Assembly (NCBI GenBank): GCA_021324885.1
Contig: JAJPIF010000002.1
Span: 62,001-126,000, forward strand
Length of the DNA: 64,000 bases
Direction of reading: 5' to 3'
Source of the DNA: Pseudomonadota bacterium
GTDB taxonomy: Bacteria > Desulfobacterota > Binatia > Binatales > Binataceae
In this document: one piece after another, positions 18,799-27,671 of the stretch
How the letters are laid out: every line of letters starts with the position of its first letter
Numbering within the stretch: the stretch's first letter is position 1
Notes under the pieces: model-generated
Databases searched by the model: none
What the model was told of the DNA's origin: nothing
The model's input: only the letters and a program-made list of their open reading frames with translations
Position numbers and translations under genes: made by a program

Positions 18799-21039
18799 TC
18801 ACTTCAGAGTGATCGCTCCTGCGGGACTGTTGCCCGAACTGGTAAACGGCAAAAAAGGAGGATTCAGCACCTGAACGTAGGATGCACCTGGCAGCGCCCT
18901 GGATGGTCTGGCAAATGTTAACTGGCTGGAGTCCACGAAAGTCAGTGGAATCTTCGGGACGCCCGAAGCAGCCAGCCCACCAAGATTAACGACCGCGCCC
19001 GATTGTGTATTGAAGAAGTTAAGCACTGTCGCTTCGGAAAAGCCGGTCCCGTCCACGATCAGCATACTGCCCGACTGGGTCACCGAAGTGACCGTAATCT
19101 TCTCGCCAATCGGCACCGAAACCGCGTTGCTCTTTTCGCTGAAGCTCATCGACAGGCCGGCGTTGCTGACGACGAAGGAACCGGGACCGGTCGCCGGATC
19201 ATTGGGCCCCACGTTCGGGAGCGAAAAGCTGATTAAGTTGCCGGTCAGCCCAGCACTGCCGGGGTGCAGGACGAAAGGACCCACCTTGCCACCCGGGCAG
19301 GAACAGAACAGATCGACCGCGACGCCATTGGTGGTGTCAAATCCAGTTCCGCCCAACGTCACCAGCGAACCTTGCGTCACCACGGTCTCCACGTTGTCAG
19401 TGGCGAACGAGGGATCGCTGCTGGTCGCGGCGAGCGGGAAGCCATTTATTGAGGTAATCGTTGGAATGCCAGCGGCCGCCGAACCTTGCAGCAGGGCGGA
19501 GGCGGGCTGGGATGCGGCAAATCCCTCGTCCCTGTTCACCACCTGAATCGATACGAAACCTTCTCCCAAGGTGGTGCTGGCGGGAACGCTGACAGTGAGT
19601 AGAGTCGGCGTCTGGCCCGTGGGGACGAACGGGCCCGCGTTGATGGGACCATCCGAGGTGGCGACGAAGAAGTTCACCACCGACCCCGCGCTGAAATTCA
19701 AACCGCTGACATTGAAGGAACTTCCAACCAAAATTATCCCCGGAACGCTGCTGATGACGGGTGCGCCCGATAGCGGTGTGGCCGTCGGCGTTGATTGGGG
19801 CGTAGCCGAGACCGTGGGCGTTGGCGTCGCCGCCGCAGACGTCGAAGTTGGGGTTACGGTGGCGCTCGGGGTCGGCTGACATATGAGCACCGCAGCATGT
19901 CCCACTCGCGCAGTGGTCATGGTATTGGCTGTATTGGCGAAAGTGTTGGCGGCTGGGTCATAGAGCCACGCCGTGTTGGGTGCTACTAAAGTGCCTCCTG
20001 CGTAAAAACCAACCGCCACCTCTCCTCCCGTAATCAGGACCTGCCCGTCCGGCAACAGGATGGCCTGCTGAAGAGCGCGATCCGAAGCACAGTCAACCTG
20101 CGCGCAATCGGTCCGATCGCAAGCGGTATCGCACGGGATTGAGGACTGGGGAATTTGGATGAATGCATCTTTCGACGGCTGATACAACTGCGCTTCTCCC
20201 AGAATGTCGGCAGTGCCAGGGCCATTGTTGAATCCACCCAGGAACAATACATCCCCATTGTCAAGCTTCGTGGCTGACATGTAACTGATGGGAGGTCCGC
20301 TCATGGCGGCTCCGGTACCCGCGGGGGAAAAGCTATTGGACGTCGTGGAGTATAGCTGAGTCGTTGGCGCAGTGATGTCAGGACCAAGCTCCACTACCAG
20401 CACTTTATCGTCGAGAACGGTCGAACTTACCCCCTCGCCCAATATCGCGCCAGCGCCGACAGCGTCATTGGAGCCGGGCCGATACAGGTCGGTCATCTGA
20501 TCGCCGAGCAACAGAACGTCGCCGTTGTTGAGCAGGGATGCCGCGCCTATCATGTCAATGACGCTGCTGTTGACAGGACTGAAAGTTCCCGCGGTCCAGT
20601 TATAAATTTCCGCGGTATTCACTCCTCCTGCGCCAATGGTCCGTTGAAATAGAAGCACGTCGCCATTTGTCAACCCGACCGCCGCATTGTGCCTGGCATC
20701 CAGTGGGGTCGCGGTCGGGATGAAATCGTTATGGTCCGGCCGGTATAGTTCCGCCGCTCCATTTGCTGTGACAAGGACATTGCCGTTTGGCAGAAGTGTG
20801 GCAGTCGTCAAACCGCAGCCCGCGCAGGCTGGAGGGGGCAACGACGGTTGGCCTGAAGTCCTGGTAAAGGTTTCAGCGGCGGGATCGTATAACTCGGCGG
20901 TCGGCGGAGGATTCGTGCTTTCATAATTGTCAGTGTCACCGCCAACCAGCAGAACCCGCGCATCACAGTCCGCCGACTGCGCAAAGGCACTTACCGGCAT
21001 TACCAGGATGGCAATCAGCCACGAAATCAGCATCTTCAT
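18799..21039 (-). CDS. Secreted kelch-repeat / IPT-like domain protein (746 aa)
   Basis: Exported protein with a Sec signal peptide (MKMLISWLIAILVMPVSAFA, residues 1-20). Residues about 25-385 are a beta-propeller built of repeats with the pattern NGDVLLLG...AELYDP (visible several times, e.g. LNNGDVLLLG and LPDGQVLITGG), as in kelch/galactose-oxidase-like propellers. A Thr-Pro-rich linker (about residues 386-425, e.g. TPTPTVSATPQSTPTATP) follows, then three IPT/TIG-like Ig-fold domains, each beginning with a PxISSVPG- or PTITSINGFP-like strand. No sorting signal or membrane anchor is seen. The start at 21039 has AAGGA seven bases upstream; the TTG at 21054 is less likely. Function unknown; adhesive or carbohydrate-binding roles would fit. 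Confidence 0.8.
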   Translation of the reverse strand: MKMLISWLIAILVMPVSAFAQSADCDARVLLVGGDTDNYESTNPPPTAELYDPAAETFTRTSGQPSLPPPACAGCGLTTATLLPNGNVLVTANGAAELYRPDHNDFIPTATPLDARHNAAVGLTNGDVLLFQRTIGAGGVNTAEIYNWTAGTFSPVNSSVIDMIGAASLLNNGDVLLLGDQMTDLYRPGSNDAVGAGAILGEGVSSTVLDDKVLVVELGPDITAPTTQLYSTTSNSFSPAGTGAAMSGPPISYMSATKLDNGDVLFLGGFNNGPGTADILGEAQLYQPSKDAFIQIPQSSIPCDTACDRTDCAQVDCASDRALQQAILLPDGQVLITGGEVAVGFYAGGTLVAPNTAWLYDPAANTFANTANTMTTARVGHAAVLICQPTPSATVTPTSTSAAATPTPTVSATPQSTPTATPLSGAPVISSVPGIILVGSSFNVSGLNFSAGSVVNFFVATSDGPINAGPFVPTGQTPTLLTVSVPASTTLGEGFVSIQVVNRDEGFAASQPASALLQGSAAAGIPTITSINGFPLAATSSDPSFATDNVETVVTQGSLVTLGGTGFDTTNGVAVDLFCSCPGGKVGPFVLHPGSAGLTGNLISFSLPNVGPNDPATGPGSFVVSNAGLSMSFSEKSNAVSVPIGEKITVTSVTQSGSMLIVDGTGFSEATVLNFFNTQSGAVVNLGGLAASGVPKIPLTFVDSSQLTFARPSRALPGASYVQVLNPPFLPFTSSGNSPAGAITLK

Positions 21040-21412
21040 TCCGCATTCCTTCAAGAGCCGCCAACATCTGCATCACACCACGATCGATGGATGCCTGCAT
21101 TGACCCTGCCAGTACACTTGTTCGGCAGACGCGATTCGCCTTGCCCAAAACCCCGTGCGGGCTGGCTGACAAGTGACCGACTGGCGAAATTCCAGTCATT
21201 TTTTCAGATCATTAAACGGGTCACTCCCGCCCCTCCGGGCAACGGGCCCAAAGACAATGTTACGATGGAGAATCTTACAGCACGATCTAAACAGAAAGAC
21301 AGAAATTAGATCAGACCTATGACTATTTGGGAATCCAAGCGACCCTGGAGGAAAATCAACTGTGAGCTTCTGTGACTAATACTCTGTTCGCCGGGACAGA
21401 CACTAACAATAA

Positions 21413-21436
21413 GGCAATTATTTCACCATAATTGCC
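21413..21436. promoter_or_regulatory. Perfect inverted repeat, possible operator
   Basis: GGCAATTA at 21413-21420 and TAATTGCC at 21429-21436 form perfect 8-bp arms around an 8-base centre. The spacing, one and a half to two helical turns between arm centres, fits a dimeric regulator site upstream of the kelch gene; no U run follows, so it is a poor terminator. Assignment as an operator is inference. Confidence 0.35.
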
Positions 21437-21494
21437 GATATGTACGGATTTCTCACGGATTTCTCTCCTCGATAGAGAGAAAATTGTCGATGAG

Positions 21495-21529
21495 GCCGGC
21501 GTCGCGCTATTGCGGAGCGCGATGTCGGC
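21495..21529 (-). terminator. Long hairpin, possible terminator after the DUF1573 gene
   Basis: Fourteen paired positions (21495-21508 with 21516-21529, two G-U pairs) around a 7-base loop. It lies 43 bases after the minus-strand stop at 21572. On the minus strand the stem is followed only by a weak U-containing stretch (CAATTTTCT, about eight bases later), so terminator function is plausible but not certain. Confidence 0.4.
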
Positions 21530-21571
21530 TCCTCTTCGTGTCCTGACGAGATTTAAGGGGCCAGAATTATG

Positions 21572-22588
21572 CTAGCCCTTGAACGAGCCCACTATGCCGT
21601 AAAACGGTATGGTCAGGCTGGTTTGTTCCGGGTCGTCGGTCTTGATCAGAAGCTGGCCGTGCAATTGCCCGTCGGGGGTGCCTTTGCGCAATTCAAGCGT
21701 GATTTTGTACTGCTTGCCCGGCGTGATCGGATCGGCCCTGGCTATCACGGCGGGCGACGTGCTTGACACTCCAGTGATTGACACTGACCGGGTTCCGTTG
21801 TTGGTCAGTCTCACGATCCTCATCGCGCCCTGGCCATGAGGCAGGATTCCGAAGGATACCTGGGCCGGCTCAGTGATCAGATCGCCAACCACCCGGCCAT
21901 CAACGGGGATTTCGATCGGCCGCCCAGTGGTGGCAATTTCGATAGTGTCGTCAAACGGCCCTACTGGCATCGTCTTGAGCAGCGTGACCTTCAGCTTGAG
22001 GTCCGGCATCTGCTTGACGACGATATTTGGGTTGGAGTTCGAAATCCTGGTGATTTTGAAATCCCGGGGGGCGGTGCCGTTGTACTTGATCGCGACCTCC
22101 TGCGTCTGTTCGCTGCCCTTCTTCACCCCCTGGAAAATGACTTGATCCGGAATCGCCTCCGATTCGCGCCTGATCACGCCCTGGATTTCGAGCGTCAGAT
22201 CCGGCGTTTTCGGATCATTGGTGTAAACGTCGATCCGGCGGCTGGCGCGGCCTTTCTCATGCCTAGTGTCGAAGGTCACCGGCAATTCGGTCTGCTCACC
22301 CGGACGCAGCCGCTGCCTGTCCGATTTCGCTGCAGTGCAGCCGCACGAAGTCTGAACCTGACCGATTATCAGATCGGCCTGACCGGTATTTTTGATTGTG
22401 AAATCGTGCTTGACCGGCGTGCCTTCAAGCACGGTGCCGAAATCATAGACCGGCGCAGGCGCTTCGATCTGCGGTTGCGGAGCGCTGGTATGAGCGGGAG
22501 CAGCGGGTCCCGCCGCATACACTGTGATGGATCCCGTCAGCGCCATGGCGATTGCCAGACCGAAAATTCTTTTTGCAGCAGATCTCAT
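21572..22588 (-). CDS. Exported DUF1573 domain protein (338 aa)
   Basis: Signal peptide at residues 1-25 (FGLAIAMALTGSITVYA). The region after it matches the DUF1573 Ig-like fold: PVYDFGTVLEGTPVKHDFTI, then GQVQTSCGCTAAKSD with the characteristic SCGCT motif, and FDTRHEKGRASRRIDV. Two further Ig-like beta segments follow (IVRLTNNGTRSVSITGV near residue 230). DUF1573 proteins are periplasmic or cell-surface proteins of unknown role. Ribosome binding site not evident. It is the last gene of the minus-strand set following accC and precedes the hairpin at 21495. Confidence 0.85.
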   Translation of the reverse strand: MRSAAKRIFGLAIAMALTGSITVYAAGPAAPAHTSAPQPQIEAPAPVYDFGTVLEGTPVKHDFTIKNTGQADLIIGQVQTSCGCTAAKSDRQRLRPGEQTELPVTFDTRHEKGRASRRIDVYTNDPKTPDLTLEIQGVIRRESEAIPDQVIFQGVKKGSEQTQEVAIKYNGTAPRDFKITRISNSNPNIVVKQMPDLKLKVTLLKTMPVGPFDDTIEIATTGRPIEIPVDGRVVGDLITEPAQVSFGILPHGQGAMRIVRLTNNGTRSVSITGVSSTSPAVIARADPITPGKQYKITLELRKGTPDGQLHGQLLIKTDDPEQTSLTIPFYGIVGSFKG

Positions 22589-22682
22589 TGGTTCGAAGCA
22601 ACGTCGATGGTTTCGTCCGCGCCATCATAGACGCACGTGCGGGCGCTCGAATTCAAAGGGTCCCGACGCAAGGCACACAGCA

Positions 22683-24077
22683 TCAGGAAACGCTTGCATG
22701 CTGGCGGCGCGCAGGCCGCGACGCAGCCGGGTCGTGCTGCGGCTCGTACCGGGTCAGAAAATCGGTGGCGACCTGGCCGGCACGAAAATCGGGGTCGTCC
22801 AGAATCTTCAGATGCAGCGGAATGTTGGTCTTGATGCCGTCGATGATATACTCGCGCAGCGCTGCTTTGGAACGCGCAATGGCCAGTTCGCGATTGTCAG
22901 CATGCACGATTAATTTGGCCACCAGCGGGTCGTAATGCACGGGAACCCGATAACCGTCATACAGCGCGGTTTCCACGCGCACACCAAGTCCGCCGGGCGA
23001 ATGGTGGTTGGAGACGACGCCAGGTGAGGGCAGATGCAGGTCTGGGTCTTCGGCGTAAATGCGACATTCGATCGCCGACCCTTTCAGCGTCACCTGGCGT
23101 TGTTTGATGCGCAGCGTCTCTCCCATCGCCAGCAGCAGACTCTCTTTCACCAGGTCGATCCCGGTGACCATCTCGGTCACGCCATGTTCGACCTGGATCC
23201 GGGTGTTCATCTCGATGAAGTAGAAGTCGCCGTCGGGCGTGAGCAGGAACTCGACCGTACCGACGTTGGAATAACCCACCACTTCGGCAGCGCGAACCGC
23301 CGCCTTTCCCATTCGCTCGCGCAGCCGTGAATTGAGGACCGGACAGGGAGACTCTTCAAGCACCTTCTGATGGCGGCGCTGAATGGAGCAGTCGCGCTCG
23401 CCCAGATGGATAACGTTTCTGCGGGTGTCGGCCAGGATTTGGAATTCGACGTGGCGGGCGCGCTCCAGGTACTTTTCGAGATACATCTTGCGAGACCCGA
23501 AAGCGGCTTCGCTCTCCGAGCGCGCCTGGGGAAACAGGCGCGTCAATTGTTCGGCATTGCGGACCACGCGCATACCCTTGCCGCCGCCGCCGGCCGCCGC
23601 CTTGATCAGCACCGGGAAACCCAGGGCCTTGGCCTGGGCCTGCGCTTCGCGCAATTCCGTAACGCCGGTGCCTTCGGAGCCGGGCAACACCGGAACCCCG
23701 GCCTTTTTCATGATCCGCAGCGCTCGTGGCTTGTCTCCCATCAGGCGGATATGGCGGGCGCGCGGCCCGACGAAATGCAACCCCGACCTTTGACAGGCCT
23801 CGGCGAAATCGCCGTTTTCCGACAGGAAGCCATAGCCCGGATGGACCGCGTCGGCGCCATAGGCGATCGCCGCGCTGACCACCGACTGGATATTCAGGTA
23901 GCTGTCCTGGGCGGCAGGCGGGCCGATACACACCGATTCGTCAGCCATCCGGACATGCATGGCGGACTTGTCGGCGGTCGAATAAACCGCAACGGTTGGA
24001 ATGCCGAGTTCGCGGCAGGCTCGAATAATCCGTACCGCGATCGTGCCACGATTGGCTACCAGAAGTTTTTTGAACAC
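22683..24077 (-). CDS. accC: Acetyl-CoA carboxylase, biotin carboxylase subunit
   Basis: ATP-grasp enzyme that carboxylates the biotin of AccB, the first step of fatty acid synthesis. Seen: the N-terminal KLLVANRGTIAVRIIRAC, the ATP-binding glycine loop KAAAGGGGKGMRVV, EKYLERARHVEFQI, the catalytic GERDCSIQRRHQKVLEESP, and FIEMNTRIQVEHGVTEMVTG. Length 464 is a little above the usual 445-450 because of a basic C-terminal tail (SRPARRQHASVS) that is not conserved in the family as I know it. accB lies 91 bp upstream on the same strand. Confidence 0.96.
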   Translation of the reverse strand: MFKKLLVANRGTIAVRIIRACRELGIPTVAVYSTADKSAMHVRMADESVCIGPPAAQDSYLNIQSVVSAAIAYGADAVHPGYGFLSENGDFAEACQRSGLHFVGPRARHIRLMGDKPRALRIMKKAGVPVLPGSEGTGVTELREAQAQAKALGFPVLIKAAAGGGGKGMRVVRNAEQLTRLFPQARSESEAAFGSRKMYLEKYLERARHVEFQILADTRRNVIHLGERDCSIQRRHQKVLEESPCPVLNSRLRERMGKAAVRAAEVVGYSNVGTVEFLLTPDGDFYFIEMNTRIQVEHGVTEMVTGIDLVKESLLLAMGETLRIKQRQVTLKGSAIECRIYAEDPDLHLPSPGVVSNHHSPGGLGVRVETALYDGYRVPVHYDPLVAKLIVHADNRELAIARSKAALREYIIDGIKTNIPLHLKILDDPDFRAGQVATDFLTRYEPQHDPAASRPARRQHASVS

Positions 24078-24168
24078 GTCGAATTACTCAGGTTGCCAGC
24101 ATTATAGCCGCCGACCCGGTCCGATGCGCCAGCACGGGACCGCCGTGGCGGCATGGGTTGAATGAATC

Positions 24169-24633
24169 CTACACCGCAGTCTCGATCACCATGAGCGGCT
24201 GGTCATATTCGACCGGCTGTCCGTTTTCGACCAGGATCTTTACCACTCTTCCAGCTATTTCCGATTCGATTTCGTTCATCATTTTCATCGCTTCCACGAT
24301 GCACAGCGGCTGGCCCTTCTGGACCGTGTCCCCTTCCTGGACAAAAGGCGCCGCGTCCGGAGCCGATGCACGATAAAACGTACCGACCATCGGGCTTCTG
24401 AGCAATGACTGGTTCTCGGCCAATTCCACAGCCGTCGCACCGCCCGGGTGCGGCGCTCCAGCCACGGCGACCACCGGCCGCGGGGGTGGTTGTGCGGATC
24501 GGACCGGTTCCGGCGGAACAAAATCAGCCGTCCTGACCAGGCGAATCTTGCCTTTTTTGTCTTCGACTTCCAGCTCGGTAAGGCCGTTTTCCCGCATCAG
24601 CGCGATCAAGGCCTTGATGTCACGCAACTCCAT
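24169..24633 (-). CDS. accB: Acetyl-CoA carboxylase, biotin carboxyl carrier protein
   Basis: BCCP of 154 residues. The C-terminal biotinyl domain has the biotinylation motif EAMKMMNEI with Lys117, preceded by [18 protein letters not shown], and the N-terminal helix [20 protein letters not shown] is typical. A Pro/Ala linker joins them (residues 40-75). The ATG at 24633 is preferred over 24660, because the GGAGG site lies between the two starts. Partner of the AccC encoded just downstream; the carboxyltransferase genes accA and accD are not in this window. Confidence 0.95.
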   Translation of the reverse strand: MELRDIKALIALMRENGLTELEVEDKKGKIRLVRTADFVPPEPVRSAQPPPRPVVAVAGAPHPGGATAVELAENQSLLRSPMVGTFYRASAPDAAPFVQEGDTVQKGQPLCIVEAMKMMNEIESEIAGRVVKILVENGQPVEYDQPLMVIETAV

Positions 24634-24725
24634 CCCCGAACCCCTGCCTCCGGTAACCATCAGTTAAGCTCGCGCGCTCACGCTTGCGGCGATCATCAGT
24701 TCGGACATTTGATTTTCTCGGATCC

Positions 24726-25202
24726 CTAACGGCCGCGATTGGGATCAGCCAGCACGACGGCCGCTCGCAAGGCCAGATAATAGCTGTTGGCGCCCAAGCC
24801 CATGATCCGGCCTTCAACGACGTCCGCGATCGTCGAATGATGACGAAAAGGCTCGCGCCGGTAAACATTTGAGAGATGGACCTCAACCACAGCTATCCCC
24901 AGCATCTGGATCGCGTCTCGAATCGCCACGCTGGTATGAGTGTAGGCGGCTGGGTTGATTACCAGGGCGTCGTACTGGCCGCGCGCCGCCTGAATACGGT
25001 CCACTAAAGCGCCTTCGCTGTTGGACTGGAAGGTGTCCACATCGACGCCCAGTTCCGCGCCCAGACGCCGCAGCTCTTCGTCGATTTGGGCCAGCGTAAC
25101 CCGTCCATAGATTTCGGGTTCGCGTTCACCCAGCAGGTTCAAATTGGGGCCATGCAAAACCAGAATTCGCCCGTGATTCCTTTTGCCTCCAGCTACAGCC
25201 AT
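24726..25202 (-). CDS. aroQ: 3-dehydroquinate dehydratase, type II
   Basis: Type II dehydroquinase, third step of the shikimate pathway. Signature [17 protein letters not shown] (residues 16-32) with the catalytic Tyr, then [31 protein letters not shown] (active-site region), [18 protein letters not shown] and the final [10 protein letters not shown]. 158 residues, normal size. It is the upstream neighbour of accB (92-bp gap), an order often seen in deltaproteobacteria and firmicutes. Confidence 0.96.
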   Translation of the reverse strand: MAVAGGKRNHGRILVLHGPNLNLLGEREPEIYGRVTLAQIDEELRRLGAELGVDVDTFQSNSEGALVDRIQAARGQYDALVINPAAYTHTSVAIRDAIQMLGIAVVEVHLSNVYRREPFRHHSTIADVVEGRIMGLGANSYYLALRAAVVLADPNRGR

Positions 25203-25273
25203 CGTCTCGACCGCCTCGGATACGCTTGGATACTAGCACATTTGCGCAATCATGCCGCCTGGCCGCGGACACC

Positions 25274-26146
25274 TCACCTGTCCGAGCCACGCCTGTCGCT
25301 GAAGGCTTCTTTGTAAACCTCCCGGCTGCTGCGCCCTTGCAGGCGGGCGAGCACCTTGGCCGCCTGACGCGGCTGCAAACCCGCGGCCGTGAGATCATCA
25401 ATCGTTAAGCCGGCGGTACCGTGTTGCCGGTCGCGGTGGTGGCCGTGAGCGCCGGCGACGATCAATGTGACCTCCCCTTTGGGTGAATCCGGCCATCGGT
25501 TCGCGATTTCTTCCAGCCGGCCGCGTACGACTTCCTCGAACACCTTGCTCAATTCGCGCACTACCGCCGCTTCGCGATCCGGGCCAAATTCCGCCGTCAT
25601 TTCGGTAAGAGTTTCGGAAAGCCGGCGCGGGGATTCAAAGAAAACCATTGTGCGCGGCTCATATTTAAGCTCGCGCAGCCTCGCCTGGCGGGGACCGTTA
25701 CGTGCGGGAAGAAACCCTTCGAAGCTGAAACGATCGGTGGGAAGGCCGGCGATCGAAAGCGCAGCGGTGACCGCACTGGGCCCTGGAACCGACCGCACCA
25801 CGCATCCGGCATCCCACGCGGCGCGCACCAGCCGGTAGCCGGGGTCGGAAATGGCGGGGGTACCGGCGTCGGTGACCAACGCGATCGCGGTCCCCTGCGC
25901 AAGCTTTTGCGCCAGCGCCTGGGCGCGCGCCTCCTCGTTATGTTCGAAATAGCTAATCAGGGGACGGCTGATGCCGTACGCGGTCAGCAGGCGTCCGGTG
26001 TGGCGGGTATCCTCGCAAGCGACCAGATCAACCTGCGCCAGCACCTCCAAAGCCCGCGCCGAAATATCGCGCAAATTGCCCAACGGCGTCGCAACAACGT
26101 ACAGGATACCGCGTTGCGCACTGCTATTTGATTCATCAGCATTCAT
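25274..26146 (-). CDS. rsmI: 16S rRNA (cytidine-1402-2'-O)-methyltransferase RsmI (290 aa)
   Basis: Tetrapyrrole-methylase-fold rRNA methyltransferase that 2'-O-methylates C1402 of 16S rRNA. Seen: LYVVATPLGNLRDIS (from residue 15), VACEDTRHTGRLL, ISYFEHNEEARA, ALVTDAGTPAISDPGYRLV, and VPGPSAVTAALSIAGLP. The frame extends 131 residues upstream to 26539, but the extension has no family similarity and overlaps the promoter region of the divergent gene, so the ATG at 26146 is preferred; this gives the normal length. No clear ribosome binding site there. Confidence 0.93.
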   Translation of the reverse strand: MNADESNSSAQRGILYVVATPLGNLRDISARALEVLAQVDLVACEDTRHTGRLLTAYGISRPLISYFEHNEEARAQALAQKLAQGTAIALVTDAGTPAISDPGYRLVRAAWDAGCVVRSVPGPSAVTAALSIAGLPTDRFSFEGFLPARNGPRQARLRELKYEPRTMVFFESPRRLSETLTEMTAEFGPDREAAVVRELSKVFEEVVRGRLEEIANRWPDSPKGEVTLIVAGAHGHHRDRQHGTAGLTIDDLTAAGLQPRQAAKVLARLQGRSSREVYKEAFSDRRGSDR

Positions 26147-26432
26147 TCGAGCGAATTTTGGCAGTGATTCAAAAGCGATCCGAGCGCAATCCAAACCATC
26201 CTTATCCAAAGCAGGCGGCCAGACAAGCGAGCTCAGCGCCTGATTGACCAGCCGCAGGGTTGGATTTCGAATCGAAATCTCAAGAGGAGATGGAAGAACG
26301 CTCGATGCAATTATCTTCCCTGTAATTTTCCCCCAGCCAGGATCTGGTTCCAGCCTCAGGCGAGGCGGAGAATATTCCGCGGTATTATCCGTTCCGAGAA
26401 AATGGCTGTCGCCAAACGCAGAGCGGCCGTTG

Positions 26433-27008
26433 ATGAAACTGGAACATCTCAAGCACTTGATAACGCGAAACCTGGCAATCGCCTGCCTGGGGGCGCTGTT
26501 GCTGGCCGCCGGCAGCCTGTGGCTGATGCGGCGGGCCATCGCGCCACGAGACCCAACAGCGCTGGAAATCCACGCGGTCGCGCATCAATGGTGGTGGGAA
26601 TTCGATTACCCATCTGGAGTGAAAACCGCTGACGAATTGCGCATCCCTGAAGGCCGGTCAGTGCGGCTGGAGCTGACCTCCGCCGACGTGCTGCACAGCT
26701 TTTGGCTGCCGTCCATGAAACAGGGTGTCGATGTGGTTCCGGGCCGGAACACGACGCTTATACTCGGCTCGCGCAGCCGGGGTACGCTCTGGGGCTCGTG
26801 TGACGCGGATTGCGGCTGCAATACGATGTGCATGCGGTTTCGCATACTCGTCAGCACGGATTCGGAGTTTAGACGATGGATGGAGAAACAGCGCAGGGTT
26901 CTGAAGGCGCCTCGCAGATCGGCGCCGGCGTGCGCGCTGAATCCGAACCTGGACCGAGACCGCGCACTGGTTGCCGCCCGGCGGCTGCAACACATTCCTG
27001 CTCAATGA
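26433..27008 (+). CDS. Cytochrome c oxidase subunit II-like CuA protein with altered site (191 aa)
   Basis: Short subunit II-like protein: one membrane anchor (about residues 13-32, AIACLGALLLAAGSLWLM), then a cupredoxin domain. HQWWWEFDYP (51-60) is the aromatic-rich strand, and VLHSFWLPSMKQGVDVVPGR contains His88. The CuA loop reads WGSCDADCGCNTMCMRF: Cys123 and Cys127 have the correct C-x3-C spacing and Met134 is in place, but the second His ligand position (C127+4) is Thr131 and two extra Cys (129, 133) are present. No oxidase subunit I is nearby. The start is the ATG at 26433; the upstream extension to 26244 is not family-like. It overlaps the Sco gene by four bases. Confidence 0.78.
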   Translation: MKLEHLKHLITRNLAIACLGALLLAAGSLWLMRRAIAPRDPTALEIHAVAHQWWWEFDYPSGVKTADELRIPEGRSVRLELTSADVLHSFWLPSMKQGVDVVPGRNTTLILGSRSRGTLWGSCDADCGCNTMCMRFRILVSTDSEFRRWMEKQRRVLKAPRRSAPACALNPNLDRDRALVAARRLQHIPAQ

Positions 27009-27610
27009 CAACAACAACGGCGGGAGCTTTTACGTTGCTCGGTTTCCTGAGCCTCGCGCTCCTGGTTGGGAGCGGATGTCAGCGCAACGAGCAATTACCG
27101 GCGGGGGTCTTCGATGGCGGCACCGATGCCGATTGCCTGCCGAACGCAAATTTTGTGGATCAATATGGACATCCCGTGGATCTGGCCAGCTTGAAAGGTA
27201 AATGGGTGCTGATCGATTTCATCTACACCAGATGCCCGGGACCTTGCGAGCTGATGACGAGTAAGCTCGCCAAAGTGGCAGACCGTCTTGGCGCAAGTTT
27301 GGGCAAAAAGATTGAGTTCGTTTCAATAACGCTGGACCCTGAACATGACGGCCCCAGGCAGTTGCGCGCATGGGCGGCGGCACAGGGCGCAGAGAAACCG
27401 GGATGGTTGTTTCTGACCGGGTCGGTGCAAAACCTGGATAAAGCGATGGCGCCTTTCAAGGTCCAGCGCCATGTCGAACCGGACGGCTCGGTCGATCACG
27501 TAATCGAGTACTTCCTGGTCAGCCCCGACGGGCACGAACGGCGCCAGTACAGCCCCAACGAGGCCACGTCGCAAGTGGTCGCAAACGACCTGCGCAGCCT
27601 GGCATCGTGA
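27005..27610 (+). CDS. Sco family copper chaperone, likely lipoprotein (201 aa)
   Basis: SCO1/SenC/PrrC-type thioredoxin-fold copper protein used to build CuA sites. The N-terminal hydrophobic segment ends at GSGCQRN (possible lipobox Cys25). The copper motif is YTRCPGPCELM (Cys77 and Cys81, CxxxC), and the third ligand His165 is in GSVDHVIEYFLV. FVSITLDPEHDGPRQLRAW is the usual SCO strand. The ATG overlaps the stop of the preceding CuA-like gene (ATGA), indicating translational coupling, so it probably metallates that protein. Convergent with nuoN. Confidence 0.92.
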   Translation: MTTTTAGAFTLLGFLSLALLVGSGCQRNEQLPAGVFDGGTDADCLPNANFVDQYGHPVDLASLKGKWVLIDFIYTRCPGPCELMTSKLAKVADRLGASLGKKIEFVSITLDPEHDGPRQLRAWAAAQGAEKPGWLFLTGSVQNLDKAMAPFKVQRHVEPDGSVDHVIEYFLVSPDGHERRQYSPNEATSQVVANDLRSLAS

Positions 27611-27671
27611 TCGGCAGCACCAAAGCCCGCGGGAAGGGCGGACACAGCGCCCAGCCGCTATTTGATCCGAA

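Larger units (their letters stand above)
21040..21571. other. Long intergenic region upstream of the kelch protein gene
   Basis: About 530 bases without a supported gene. Its AT content is higher than in its neighbours. It holds two hairpins, listed separately at 21413 and 21495, a near-perfect tandem repeat CGGATTTCTCACGGATTTCTC (two copies of CGGATTTCTC separated by one base) around 21445, and a short palindrome TCTCTCCTCGATAGAGAGA at 21462-21480. This is probably the promoter and leader of the kelch gene plus the terminator of the DUF1573 gene. Confidence 0.5.

Noticed and set aside
26244-26432. A longer start for the CuA-like protein
   Set aside because: The added residues are charged, poorly conserved and precede the membrane anchor; the start at 26433 gives a standard subunit II layout.
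26147-26539. N-terminal extension of RsmI to a longer protein of 421 residues
   Set aside because: The extension has no RsmI similarity and covers the promoter region of the divergent CuA-like gene; normal family length is reached from 26146.
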